Below are positions 6,957 to 13,378 of a stretch of 14,271 nt of DNA, piece by piece (the stretch's first letter is position 1; every line of letters starts with the position of its first letter). Both the position numbers and the translations under genes were made by a program. The notes beneath the pieces were generated by a model. It was not told the origin of the DNA and made no database searches. It was given only the letters and a program-made list of their open reading frames with translations. The stretch covers positions 1 to 14,271 of the forward strand of contig MTML01000043.1 in NCBI GenBank assembly GCA_002011215.1, given 5' to 3'. This DNA is from Archaeoglobus sp. JdFR-24 (GTDB lineage Archaea; Halobacteriota; Archaeoglobi; Archaeoglobales; Archaeoglobaceae).

Positions 6957-7256
6957 GTCCGTTTTTGTGTTTGAATGGTTAATTAATGTTTTTAGTTGGG
7001 GAACGATAGTGTATAGCTCCTCAAATTGTTTTTCGAGTTTACTAAGGCGAGTTTCCAAAGTATCTTCAACTTCAAAGTTTAAACTTTCTGCATCTACAAC
7101 AACTAAAAAAGCCAGCTTTCCCTTATGTTCTGTGAGAAATATATCAGCTTTCTTTCCAATAATCTCTAAATATTCTTTAGGTAGACGAATAGTTGGGTAG
7201 ATTCGTGTTTTGCTGGATTTTAAGGCTGTTATTTTCGATTCAAACACCTTCTCCAT
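6894..7256 (-). CDS. N-terminal half of a split SSV-type integrase, ending inside tRNA-Met
   Basis: The 120-residue frame starts with a small beta-rich domain (about 8-55, with RIYPTIRLPKEYLEIIGKK) that resembles AbrB/SpoVT swapped-hairpin DNA-binding domains. A helix predicted to form a coiled coil follows (66-92, EDTLETRLSKLEKQFEELY), as in the tetramerising N-terminus of SSV integrases. Residues 101-120 are the reverse translation of the tRNA 3' part and contain RGDLNPRPPDYESGA, a peptide known from SSV-type integrases and from ORFs that overrun tRNAs. The frame stops at a TAG in the tRNA D-arm. No catalytic recombinase residues are present; these would lie in the missing C-half. The fragment marks the left end of the element. 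A simple DNA-binding protein that happens to run into the tRNA is the alternative. Confidence 0.72.
   Translation of the reverse strand: MEKVFESKITALKSSKTRIYPTIRLPKEYLEIIGKKADIFLTEHKGKLAFLVVVDAESLNFEVEDTLETRLSKLEKQFEELYTIVPQLKTLINHSNTKTDCRRGDLNPRPPDYESGAPTS
6897..6956. other. Attachment site within the tRNA 3' part (element left end)
   Basis: The minus-strand reading of these bases is exactly the last 20 codons of the neighbouring integrase-fragment ORF. Cys101 of that ORF begins opposite the discriminator base 6956. SSV-type integrases carry their attP inside the int gene, matching the tRNA 3' end, so the recombined site should lie here. The core limits cannot be given, because I found no second copy of the sequence in the window. 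Confidence 0.6.
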
Positions 7257-7286
7257 AGTTTAAACTTTAAGTTTAAAATATTTAAG
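7257..7286 (-). promoter_or_regulatory. Promoter with AGTTTAAA repeats ahead of the integrase fragment
   Basis: The perfect palindrome AGTTTAAACT (7257-7266) abuts the ATG at 7256, and a second copy, AAGTTTAAA, follows at 7269-7277. An AT-rich TATA-like box (7275-7286) lies about 27 bases upstream of the ATG, implying a leaderless message. The repeats cover the expected initiation site, so they could be an operator, for instance for the protein's own AbrB-like domain. That role is inferred only. Confidence 0.4.
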
Positions 7287-7320
7287 AGTTTTTAAATAGG
7301 GGTACAAAAATTAAAAAGTG

Positions 7321-8805
7321 TTAAGATGTGCATCCTGCTTGAGTTACCAATTCATAGTGGTCTATTTTTTTAGGTAACTCAAGTACAATTATTTCAAATG
7401 GAGAAGTTTGTCCAGAATCAAGAGTTTCAATTTGAGAATATGTAAACGATGTACCAATTACTTCATTCTTTGAGTTGTAAAGAGTAGCAATAATCTGAGC
7501 ATATGATGCTGTACAATCCCCAGTGTTTTTCACTTCACCAACTATGCGGTAGTAACCTACTGAATCATAATATCCTTTGTGGCTTGTTACCTTGATACCC
7601 CTGTAAGGTTCTTGAGTTGTTAATCTATATTGAGCTTGTAATTTGTAGTTATCCATTTTCACAGGTTCTAAAAATATTATTTCAAATGGTGATTTTTCCC
7701 CATCTTTTAATATATCTAATTCTGTGTAAGTAAAACTGGTATCAACAACTTCTCCATTTTTATATAGTGTTGCTATAATTTCAATGTAATTAGCGTTCAA
7801 TTCACCTTCATATTTTACTTCTCCTACTATATGTAGATATCCTACAGAATCTACATAAGAGTTGGAAGATAGAAGCTCCAACTTTTCTTTAGTTTCAGGT
7901 GTTGGTGTAGGGGTTGGTGTTGGTCTAACTGCCATATGCCACCAGATATTATCAAAATTATCGTATAATGGTTTTAATGTACCTAACTCAGCCAAATTTT
8001 TCCATTTAACATTCTTAGCTTTCTCCATCGTTGTTTTTGCTTGAAATACTTTAGCTATTTCTTCATTACCCTGAGGATCAATTAATGTTGTTTTTCCGAT
8101 GAGAGTTACAGTATCTATTTTATCAGAATACTTAACAAGAGTATCCATTATATCAAAGCTCGCATAACAGAATGAATCTCTCAGATGTTCATCATCCCAT
8201 GCAGTCTCCATTACAAACCATACATTCACGTGTTTTGTTTCTGAATAATATTCAATAGTTTCAATATCTACCCAACTTGTTTTAATCTCGTTTTTTAACT
8301 TATCTTCGAACGTTAATTTTTTTGTTGGTGTTGGAGTGGGACTTGGTGTTGGCGTTGGAGTTGATAGTGGGGTGGGAGTTAGTATAGGGGTGTTTGTTAG
8401 TTTTGGTGTTGATGGTTGTGCTGTCTCTGATGGTGTTGCTATAGAATCCTGTGAAAGAGTAAATGGTTGTATAATAGATATTATTAGGAATGATATGACT
8501 AATAAACCACCATAATATTTAATCACTTGTTCCTGTGTCTTTTTTTCTCCCCATTTGATAACCCATTCTGGTTTGATTAAACCTATTATTAATCCTAAAA
8601 GGGCCAACCATGCTATCAAAGTAAATAATACTTCTGCAAACACAACCAAAATGCTAAATAAAAATAAAAAACCACCATAATACTTAATTACTTCACCACG
8701 TGTCCTTTTCCCCCACCAAAGTACCAAATTGGGTTTAATTAAACCTATTACTAATCCCAACAAAGATAGGAGCATCAATAGTCCAAAAAATTCTCCTAAA
8801 CTCAT
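7321..8805 (-). CDS. Membrane-anchored protein with Thr-Pro linkers and two FxLYD-like repeats
   Basis: I do not know its function. The 494-residue protein begins with two copies of a hydrophobic module (about 15-45 and 69-100). Both contain GLIKP and end in VIKYYGG, giving roughly four membrane-spanning stretches up to residue 113. A Thr/Pro-rich linker (124-161, many TPTP) leads to a folded domain at about 164-290 containing WWH. A second TPTPTP linker (295-302) is followed by two related C-terminal domains (about 316-391 and 411-486). These share SVGY-IVGEVK, IIATLY and TSFTY segments, resembling FxLYD-type beta-sandwiches. The tail is presumably outside the cell. GGTGG before the ATG at 8805 is a usable ribosome site. 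It may decorate the cell surface or act in host interaction; this is inference. It is the largest intact gene of the element. Confidence 0.8.
   Translation of the reverse strand: MSLGEFFGLLMLLSLLGLVIGLIKPNLVLWWGKRTRGEVIKYYGGFLFLFSILVVFAEVLFTLIAWLALLGLIIGLIKPEWVIKWGEKKTQEQVIKYYGGLLVISFLIISIIQPFTLSQDSIATPSETAQPSTPKLTNTPILTPTPLSTPTPTPSPTPTPTKKLTFEDKLKNEIKTSWVDIETIEYYSETKHVNVWFVMETAWDDEHLRDSFCYASFDIMDTLVKYSDKIDTVTLIGKTTLIDPQGNEEIAKVFQAKTTMEKAKNVKWKNLAELGTLKPLYDNFDNIWWHMAVRPTPTPTPTPETKEKLELLSSNSYVDSVGYLHIVGEVKYEGELNANYIEIIATLYKNGEVVDTSFTYTELDILKDGEKSPFEIIFLEPVKMDNYKLQAQYRLTTQEPYRGIKVTSHKGYYDSVGYYRIVGEVKNTGDCTASYAQIIATLYNSKNEVIGTSFTYSQIETLDSGQTSPFEIIVLELPKKIDHYELVTQAGCTS
8504..8765 (-). repeat. Internal tandem duplication, period about 165 bp
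   Basis: The AAACCACCATAAT stretch near 8504 recurs near 8669, and the following roughly 95 bases match closely in both copies (for example TTAAACCTATTA). The period is 165 bases, or 55 codons, so it duplicates the GLIKP...VIKYYGG membrane module. Similarity at DNA level, not only protein level, points to a fairly recent duplication. Confidence 0.65.
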
Positions 8806-8895
8806 GATTCTACCACCCTCAATAAATAAAGAAATAAACCTTATAAAAATTTTTTTCCATTTTTTAATTCTACCCTAAATAAAATCAAATTTTGC

Positions 8896-9396
8896 TCAGT
8901 CTTTTCGTTTCTTCTCGTACTCCTCTTTAGTTATTATACCTACATTATGCAATTCCTTAATTTCTTCAGTTTTTTTGAGATCAATAAATCAAAAACTACA
9001 ACAATCCCCATCCTCTCGACTATTTCTTTCTCTCCATTCGTTAACTTTTCACCCTTTTTAATTTTGGTAATTGATCTGGGAACAAGATATATGAATGAAT
9101 CACCGATAACATTGTCTATCGGTTTTTCCCCCATCAAATAACCAGATTTACTCGATTCTATAAAAAAAACTTGGGTAGAGGTATCCAGCTTCCCCTGAGG
9201 TGCTTCATAAATACCGTCTCGTAGCAGATCTGCGGACTCTATTAGTAAGTTTGTTTGGCTAAAAAGAAAAATTATCGTATGGATGAGTTTAACCGATTCT
9301 GATTATGGCATACTCCCATTCTTTCTTAATCTCTCCTGTTAAATAAGGGAAAATCTCCCTCGCCATATTGGCGGGAATAACAAAATAAACTTCCAA
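8896..9396 (-). pseudogene. SHOCT-domain gene interrupted by two compensating frameshifts
   Basis: Reading starts at a TTG (9396) six bases after AGGAGGTG and gives 35 residues (MEVYFVIPANMAREIFPYL...) before TAA at 9289-9291. A shift near 9300 opens a middle segment (SADLLRDGIYEAPQGKLD, then SFIYLVPRSITKIKKGEKL), which has an ATG at 9137 but is open well upstream of it. In that frame the reading ends at 8940. A second shift at the A7 run (8971-8977) returns to the first frame and gives a classical SHOCT C-terminus, EIKELHNVGIITKEEYEKK, ending with TGA at 8896-8898. The two shifts cancel, so a full gene of about 166 residues once existed. SHOCT domains are short C-terminal helix pairs on membrane or oligomerising proteins. 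It may be decayed, or read through by slippage. Confidence 0.6.
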
Positions 9397-9401
9397 TTTC
9401 G

Positions 9402-9623
9402 TCACCTCCTAACTATAAACATAACATCCCTTCTCCTCCCTTTCTTGAGCCTTACAATCTTTAAGTTATGCCGTTCTAAAAATTCCGGTGATTTAATCAC
9501 TTTTTTAAACCAGTTAGCAGAATATATCTCGAATTTTGCAAATTCCTTAGCAACTTCATCAAGTTTGAGTTTAGGCTTATTTTGAAGTTTTTGATCAATC
9601 TTTTCCGCTATCTTTTCATACAC
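9402..9623 (-). CDS. Small basic protein of the integrated element, possibly DNA-binding
   Basis: This is a 73-residue, strongly basic product with no recognised family. Helical N-terminal sequence (KIAEKIDQKLQNKPKLKL) leads into DEVAKEFAKFEIYSANWFKKVI, which looks like a helix-turn-helix, and then into a basic beta-rich tail (IVRLKKGRRRDVMFIVRR) that could form a wing. The start is a GTG at 9623. It has no clear ribosome site, and the frame is open upstream into the helicase 3' end, so the true start may be earlier. It begins 20 bases after the helicase stop, and its own stop (AGGAGGTGA) supplies the ribosome site of the next gene, so the three are translationally linked. It may assist the helicase, but this is inference. 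Confidence 0.6.
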   Translation of the reverse strand: MYEKIAEKIDQKLQNKPKLKLDEVAKEFAKFEIYSANWFKKVIKSPEFLERHNLKIVRLKKGRRRDVMFIVRR

Positions 9624-9643
9624 TGATTCACGGAAAAACTCTC

Positions 9644-11047
9644 TTATCTTTTTTTTATTTCTTCTTTATTTCTTTTTTCGACAACTGCCCCAATTTCTGG
9701 AATATATCCGTTCTCGCTTAGTTTGACTCCGGATATAACTATACAGAGTTTTTTCTTTTCCCTATCTCCTCTGAATATCCGCCCTAATTCCTGTTTGATA
9801 TGATTTACTACCTCGTCATCGGAAATAATCCTTTCCACCGGATAATCGAATATTTTTTGATTTAATAGCCTTTCATAGAGTATTGGGTCATTTAGATCGA
9901 TATAAGGTGGTTTTAGGTAAAAATCGAGATTTTTATAGAGAATTCCTCCGACAACTCCTATAAGAGCCTCTTTAGAACAGTTAGAACCTAAAGTCCCCTT
10001 TTCGTAGTGTTTCAGCAGTTTAACTTTTTCTTCTCCTTTTAAATGACTAAATACAGATTTCTGCAGCTTATTTGCTGTAAAGAAAACCATTTCCTCCTCT
10101 TCTTCTAAAAATTTTAGGAATTTTAGGACCAATTCGTAAATATCAGAAGTTACCTCCTCAAATTGCTTACTTCGCAAACATGTAGTGAGTGGATATATTG
10201 CCCCTTTTAGTTGAAGCACTTTCCAGTTCGGGTTAGGCTCAGCATCTTCATGAATGGTATCGTATTCTCCAAGCTGATCAAATACTTCTTTTTCCTTCAA
10301 TGTGGGTGTTGCAGTTTGATATACTACTCTTTTTCCTAATAAATCCCACTCCTCCCAACATATTCTGATAGTGGCTCGGATTGGGAGAAACTGCAAATTC
10401 TTATCAATCGCATTATATAAAATGCTCAGCACGTGTAATGGAGTGTTAATTTCAATATCTTTATAAAACTCATAATCTTTGAAAATTTCGTTCTCTAACT
10501 GCTCTAATTCTTTTTCAATAATCTCTTTTTTCTCTTTTACCAATTTCTGAACCAAATCAAATTTTATGGTCAACAATGCATCAAATATCTCATTTAATTC
10601 GGGTGAGAAATAGTATTTTGCTAAAGAGATAGCTTCTAACTTGAATCTTTTGGAATGGTATATGATATCAACAATATTTACGTCATCTATAATGATCACA
10701 ATAGGATTGGTTTTTTGGAGTAGTAAGTTTAGATTTTCTTTTACGGTGAAAATTATTTTAGGCTCCGTTAAAAGCTCAAATTGTTTTAAATATTCGCAAT
10801 CAATCTCTAATTTCGATTTACATAACCTACAAAGCCTTTTGGAGATAACATAATTATAAAATGCTGAGTTGTTTTCAAGCACTGGACACATACCGGGTTG
10901 GGTTCTGCCCCTGAAAATGATGGAGTCGGGAAGTTTCTCTGCCCTTTCCTCACAAAGATGATAAAACGGCATGATTCTTAAGACTGTATATCCCTGAGAT
11001 ACTAACATCAAACTCAATTCGTCGGCGTGTGTGGTTTTATAACCGCC
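9644..11047 (-). CDS. Superfamily 2 helicase, XPD/DinG-like, truncated at its Walker A motif
   Basis: A TTG at 11017 gives 457 residues, but the frame stays open to 11086. The codons before the TTG read GGYKTTHADEL, which looks like a Walker A region with Tyr replacing the usual Gly before Lys. Later motifs, in TTG numbering, are motif Ia LVSQGYTVLRIMPF (5-18), motif II IIIDDVN (108-114), motif III TATPT (235-239) and motif VI QELGRIFRGDR (409-419). Between Ia and II lie Cys44, Cys63, Cys66 and Cys74, placed like the Fe-S cluster of XPD/DinG helicases; a zinc site is possible. A long charged helix (150-180) follows motif II. As DDVN is unlike DEAH and the 5' end is missing, it is probably inactive now. 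It was presumably the replication helicase of the element. Confidence 0.7.
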   Translation of the reverse strand, partial: GGYKTTHADELSLMLVSQGYTVLRIMPFYHLCEERAEKLPDSIIFRGRTQPGMCPVLENNSAFYNYVISKRLCRLCKSKLEIDCEYLKQFELLTEPKIIFTVKENLNLLLQKTNPIVIIIDDVNIVDIIYHSKRFKLEAISLAKYYFSPELNEIFDALLTIKFDLVQKLVKEKKEIIEKELEQLENEIFKDYEFYKDIEINTPLHVLSILYNAIDKNLQFLPIRATIRICWEEWDLLGKRVVYQTATPTLKEKEVFDQLGEYDTIHEDAEPNPNWKVLQLKGAIYPLTTCLRSKQFEEVTSDIYELVLKFLKFLEEEEEMVFFTANKLQKSVFSHLKGEEKVKLLKHYEKGTLGSNCSKEALIGVVGGILYKNLDFYLKPPYIDLNDPILYERLLNQKIFDYPVERIISDDEVVNHIKQELGRIFRGDREKKKLCIVISGVKLSENGYIPEIGAVVEKRNKEEIKKR

Positions 11048-11265
11048 TATGTGGCGGAAGTCAGCAATCTGATAGATTGGGAATGCCTACAGCAATTAAG
11101 AAGATGCTGATGGGTCATGTTGTCAGCAATGAAGAGTTTGTGTTCTCAAGTAGTGATGTCGATCTCGGACATTACGACTTCCAGGATGAGGAGGATTTGA
11201 AGAGGATCTATGATCGTTACTGGAGAGATTTCAAAATTACTCCCCGAATTCATCCAATAGAATAG
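11046..11265 (+). pseudogene. C-terminal fragment of an archaeal tyrosine recombinase (integrase)
   Basis: From 11071 the frame reads DRLGMPTAIKKMLMGH, then DVDLGHYDFQDEEDLKRIYD and YWRDFKI, ending at TAG 11263-11265. MLMGH matches the LGH box of tyrosine recombinases, and the Tyr in GHYDF is in the position of the nucleophile. Upstream, PMWRKSAI lies in another frame (11046-11069) and joins the main frame if one base near 11070 is removed, so the gene is frameshifted as well as truncated. The ATG at 11029 is therefore not a true start. The fragment points to the right, opposite to the C-half expected from the split integrase at the tRNA. It may come from a second element or have been inverted. 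Confidence 0.65.
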
Positions 11266-11297
11266 CTAAAACCTGACCACCCAGCCATGATTTTGGC

Positions 11298-11539
11298 ACG
11301 ATCACCCTTGCTGAGTTCCCGAGAAGATGGAGGTTGAAATGCGAGAGAAGATGAGAAGTGAAGAATGAATGAAGAAGTACAGGCTTAGAAAGAAGCTCGA
11401 GAAGGTGTTCGGGCACATCAACCACAATCTGGGTTTGAGGCAGTTTCTCAATAGAGGGTTTGAGAGGGTAAGAGTGGAGTTCGATCTTGCATGCATAGCC
11501 TACAATTTGAAAAGGATCCGGAACATAACAGGAGGTTAA
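11298..11539 (+). pseudogene. C-terminal remnant of an IS1182-like DDE transposase
   Basis: The frame at 11369-11539 encodes KKYRLRKKLEKVFGHI and then LGLRQFLNRGFERVR and FDLACIAYNLKRI. This is the C-terminal signature of IS1182-type (DDE_Tnp_1_6) transposases, with the third catalytic acidic residue in KLEKVFG. The preceding piece MEVEMREKMRSEE is in the same frame but is cut off by a TGA at 11366-11368, and TITLAEFP (11298-11321) lies in another frame. The N-terminal two thirds, with both aspartates, is absent. It cannot transpose. No inverted repeats or target duplications are visible. Confidence 0.75.
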
Positions 11540-11681
11540 GGGATAAAAGATAGGGAAATAGGGAAAAACAGGTCGAAAAATAGAGCGATATCTGGAGTTT
11601 TAGACTAATTTTTTTGTTTTGTGAGGTTATTCAAAGGGCTTTCGCTAAAATGGTTATGGTAAAGGCTTAATTGTCAGACAG

Positions 11682-11700
11682 CCTCCCAAGAAAGGGGAGG
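11682..11700. other. GC-rich hairpin in a gene-free spacer (11540-11732)
   Basis: CCTCCC (11682-11687) and GGGAGG (11695-11700) form a perfect six-base-pair stem with a seven-base loop, in otherwise AT-rich non-coding sequence. A second small palindrome, ATTGATAATCAAT, follows at about 11718-11730. The spacer separates the transposase and toxin remnants and shows no coding frame. The hairpin may be part of a lost insertion-sequence end. Confidence 0.35.
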
Positions 11701-11732
11701 TCAACAGCAGTTGGAGATTGATAATCAATATT

Positions 11733-12008
11733 GACATCGGTGAGCTTGAATGATCTGAATTTGAGATAAGGGAATTCACGAGAAAAAATGACCGGAAACG
11801 ACGGTTGAAAGAGACTACGCCCAGAACTGGCTTTTATCGAGTTTATCTGTTAGCATAGCCTTGAAGTGGAACTGGTATAAGGAGAGTGTATTTTGGAGAG
11901 TGCCGGTTCTCGGATGATTTGGATTTCACGCCGCTTGAAAATGCGGATGCAGATGGAATGGTGCAGGAAATAAGAGAAGCGGTAAGGGAAGCAAGAGGGA
12001 GAATCTGA
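11733..12008 (+). pseudogene. N-terminal remnant of an AbiEii-type nucleotidyltransferase toxin
   Basis: Three frames reconstruct one protein. DIGELE, a TGA (11751-11753) and SEFEIREFTRKN are followed by VERDYAQNWLLSSL and IALK. After a shift of two lost bases near 11877 comes GTGIRRVYFGECRFSDDLDF, then PLENADADGMVQEIREAVRE, ending in TGA at 12006-12008. KDYxxxWLL, KGGT and RFSxDLDF in this order are the signature of AbiEii (type IV toxin-antitoxin) nucleotidyltransferases. The SDDLD carries the metal-binding aspartates. The C-terminal half and any AbiEi antitoxin gene are missing. With a stop and two frameshifts it is dead. It belongs to the same cluster of defence and mobile debris as its neighbours. 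Confidence 0.7.
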
Positions 12009-12370
12009 TTAAAAGGGGTTGATGGGCTCGCTTACTGCCAAAAGCTTGAAGTTGAAAGGCAGACACTGATGGAACCTTTTGAATCTTTTCTATAGGCTAA
12101 TGAAAATTCAGCAATAAGGTGGAAAAGCATGGCCTTCTGAGTAGGAAAAGAAAGCTTTTACAGTTTATTAGGGAGTTGAAACTGGAGAACTAATGTTTCC
12201 AGATCTATTGTCAGAAAGTTGAATAGCTCAATAAAAAATGACGAGAACAAAAATAATCTATAATCGTATAACATATGCTGTAATTAGCGTGGAAGTATTT
12301 ATGGATTTAGGCATTTATAGTTACAGTAAATATGTCCGGCCGGCGCATGTTTTTCTATCGAAAAATTTCC
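12009..12370. other. Gene-free remnant region
   Basis: All plus-strand frames here are broken by several stops, and I recognise no protein family. Short open stretches such as LAYCQKLEVERQ (around 12030-12065) and RKRKLLQFIRELKLEN (around 12145-12190) may be further debris of the toxin or of another mobile gene. The last 130 bases are AT-rich and lead to the 3' end of the minus-strand gene at 12371. Confidence 0.4.
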
Positions 12371-13084
12371 TTAGCCGTACATTACTGTATGAACATCTGT
12401 TTCATCGATTTTGTAGAGAACCATTGGAGGAAGTTCCGGAAAAATACTGTAATAAACATACACATCATATGTTCTTCTCGAAGAGAATAAATCGAATTCT
12501 CTGTTCCGTTCAACCTTTACTATTACATCAAAGAGCTGAGAAGCCATATCAAGCGATTTAAAGGCAGTTTCAAAATGTATTTCCATAAATGTCTTTGATT
12601 CAGTGAACAAATCTTTCATAAGCCTGAATAACTTATTCGAATCATGAAGATAAACCAGAAGATCAAAACCTAGAAAAACAAGTAATGAACCATTATCTAT
12701 GGAATTTATTGTATTTTTCAGCCTTACCATAATTTCTTGAATGTCCTCCTCCTCATCAACGAATGTCACAAGCTCTCCAAAATCAATATTCTCTGATTTC
12801 CCTATTTTGATTATTTTAATTCTGTCTACCACTTCCCTGAATTCAGGTTTGATTTTAAAAAGTGAATCAAATGTAATTTTTAGTTTCCTGCATTTTATAT
12901 CAGAATAGATAATCAAATAAACCTGTTTCGTATCTGAAAACCTGTTAATAAAATAATGAAGTAGAGTATTTGAACAATATTCATCATCGCAAACCATAGC
13001 GATTCTTTTTCCCTCAATAAGATCGAAAAATTCAGATTCTTTAAGTTCCATAAAGGTAAGAGAAGAGGGAGGATTAATAACCAT
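12371..13084 (-). CDS. KaiC/RecA-like fold protein lacking a P-loop
   Basis: The 237-residue protein has alternating strands and helices as in KaiC/GvpD/RAD55-type RecA folds. The strand GKRIAMVCDD (25-34) is followed by EYCSNTLLHYFINRF (35-49), where a P-loop and its helix should be, but the GxxxxGKT residues are absent. The strand SLLVFLGFDLL (133-143) is in the Walker B position, and MASQLFDVIVKVER (180-193) matches the usual KaiC-like tail. ATP hydrolysis is therefore unlikely, and a signalling or scaffold role is inferred. It is divergent from a PAS sensor gene, a common archaeal pairing. I chose the ATG at 13084; a GTG at 13099 in the same frame would add five residues, and neither has a strong ribosome site. 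AT-rich sequence at 13104-13115 could be the TATA box. Confidence 0.7.
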   Translation of the reverse strand: MVINPPSSLTFMELKESEFFDLIEGKRIAMVCDDEYCSNTLLHYFINRFSDTKQVYLIIYSDIKCRKLKITFDSLFKIKPEFREVVDRIKIIKIGKSENIDFGELVTFVDEEEDIQEIMVRLKNTINSIDNGSLLVFLGFDLLVYLHDSNKLFRLMKDLFTESKTFMEIHFETAFKSLDMASQLFDVIVKVERNREFDLFSSRRTYDVYVYYSIFPELPPMVLYKIDETDVHTVMYG

Positions 13085-13311
13085 TTCGAACTTTATCACT
13101 TTAAGATAAATTCATAAATACAACTAAATAAACCAAAGTATGATTTCATCTACGGTCTTACAGAAAGCGATTATTGATTATTGATTATGAATAAAATTCC
13201 CTATGGAGATTAAAAAGTTTAACGGTTAACAAGTTCTCCTCCTTTACTTTAAAAAGTTAGTTGTGCACCACTTACTATAAATAGAAACCACAATCATGTG
13301 TTAAACAGAAA

Positions 13312-13320
13312 GATATATAA
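13312..13320 (+). promoter_or_regulatory. TATA box of the PAS sensor gene
   Basis: GATATATAA, preceded by the A-rich ACAGAAA, predicts initiation near 13345, giving a leader of about 35 bases with AGGAGG at 13366-13371. A second TATA-like stretch, CTATAAATAG, lies at 13275-13284 and may be an alternative promoter. The rest of the 13085-13378 gap holds only the promoter of the divergent gene and a short GATTATT repeat at 13169-13188. Confidence 0.5.
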
Positions 13321-13378
13321 CTTTCCATGAAGTCATTGTAATAATTATGAAGTCTTAAGGGAAGTAGGAGGTTTAAAA

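Larger units (their letters stand above)
6957..11047. mobile_element. Remnant of an SSV-type integrated element at tRNA-Met, right end lost
   Basis: The left boundary is the tRNA 3' end. The content is five minus-strand genes: integrase N-half, membrane-anchored protein, broken SHOCT gene, small basic protein and truncated helicase. They are tightly spaced and run in one direction toward the tRNA. Except for the surface protein's domain types, none is a housekeeping family. The right boundary is where the helicase frame is cut and an oppositely oriented recombinase fragment begins. No att duplicate or integrase C-half in the expected minus-strand orientation is present, so roughly 4.1 kb of a larger plasmid or virus remains. 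Confidence 0.6.

Noticed and set aside
7905..8400. GGTGTTGG-type repeats as a DNA repeat or CRISPR-like array
   Set aside because: They are simply the codons of the two Thr-Pro linkers of the membrane-anchored protein, with no constant spacer.
8947..9141. Plus-strand open frame of 64 codons
   Set aside because: It is the mirror of the SHOCT gene region. The minus strand has the ribosome site and a recognisable domain.
11029..11265. A complete 78-residue gene starting at ATG 11029
   Set aside because: Recombinase similarity continues upstream in another frame, and 11029-11045 codes for the helicase on the other strand, so the ATG is accidental.
11046..12370. A second copy of the tRNA 3' end marking the right att site
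   Set aside because: I read both strands for GGTTCAAATCC-like and acceptor-stem sequence and found none here, so the right end of the element is not in the window or was deleted.
12238..12561. Plus-strand open frame of 107 codons
   Set aside because: More than half lies opposite the better-supported minus-strand KaiC-like gene. Its protein has no family features, and it starts in decayed sequence.
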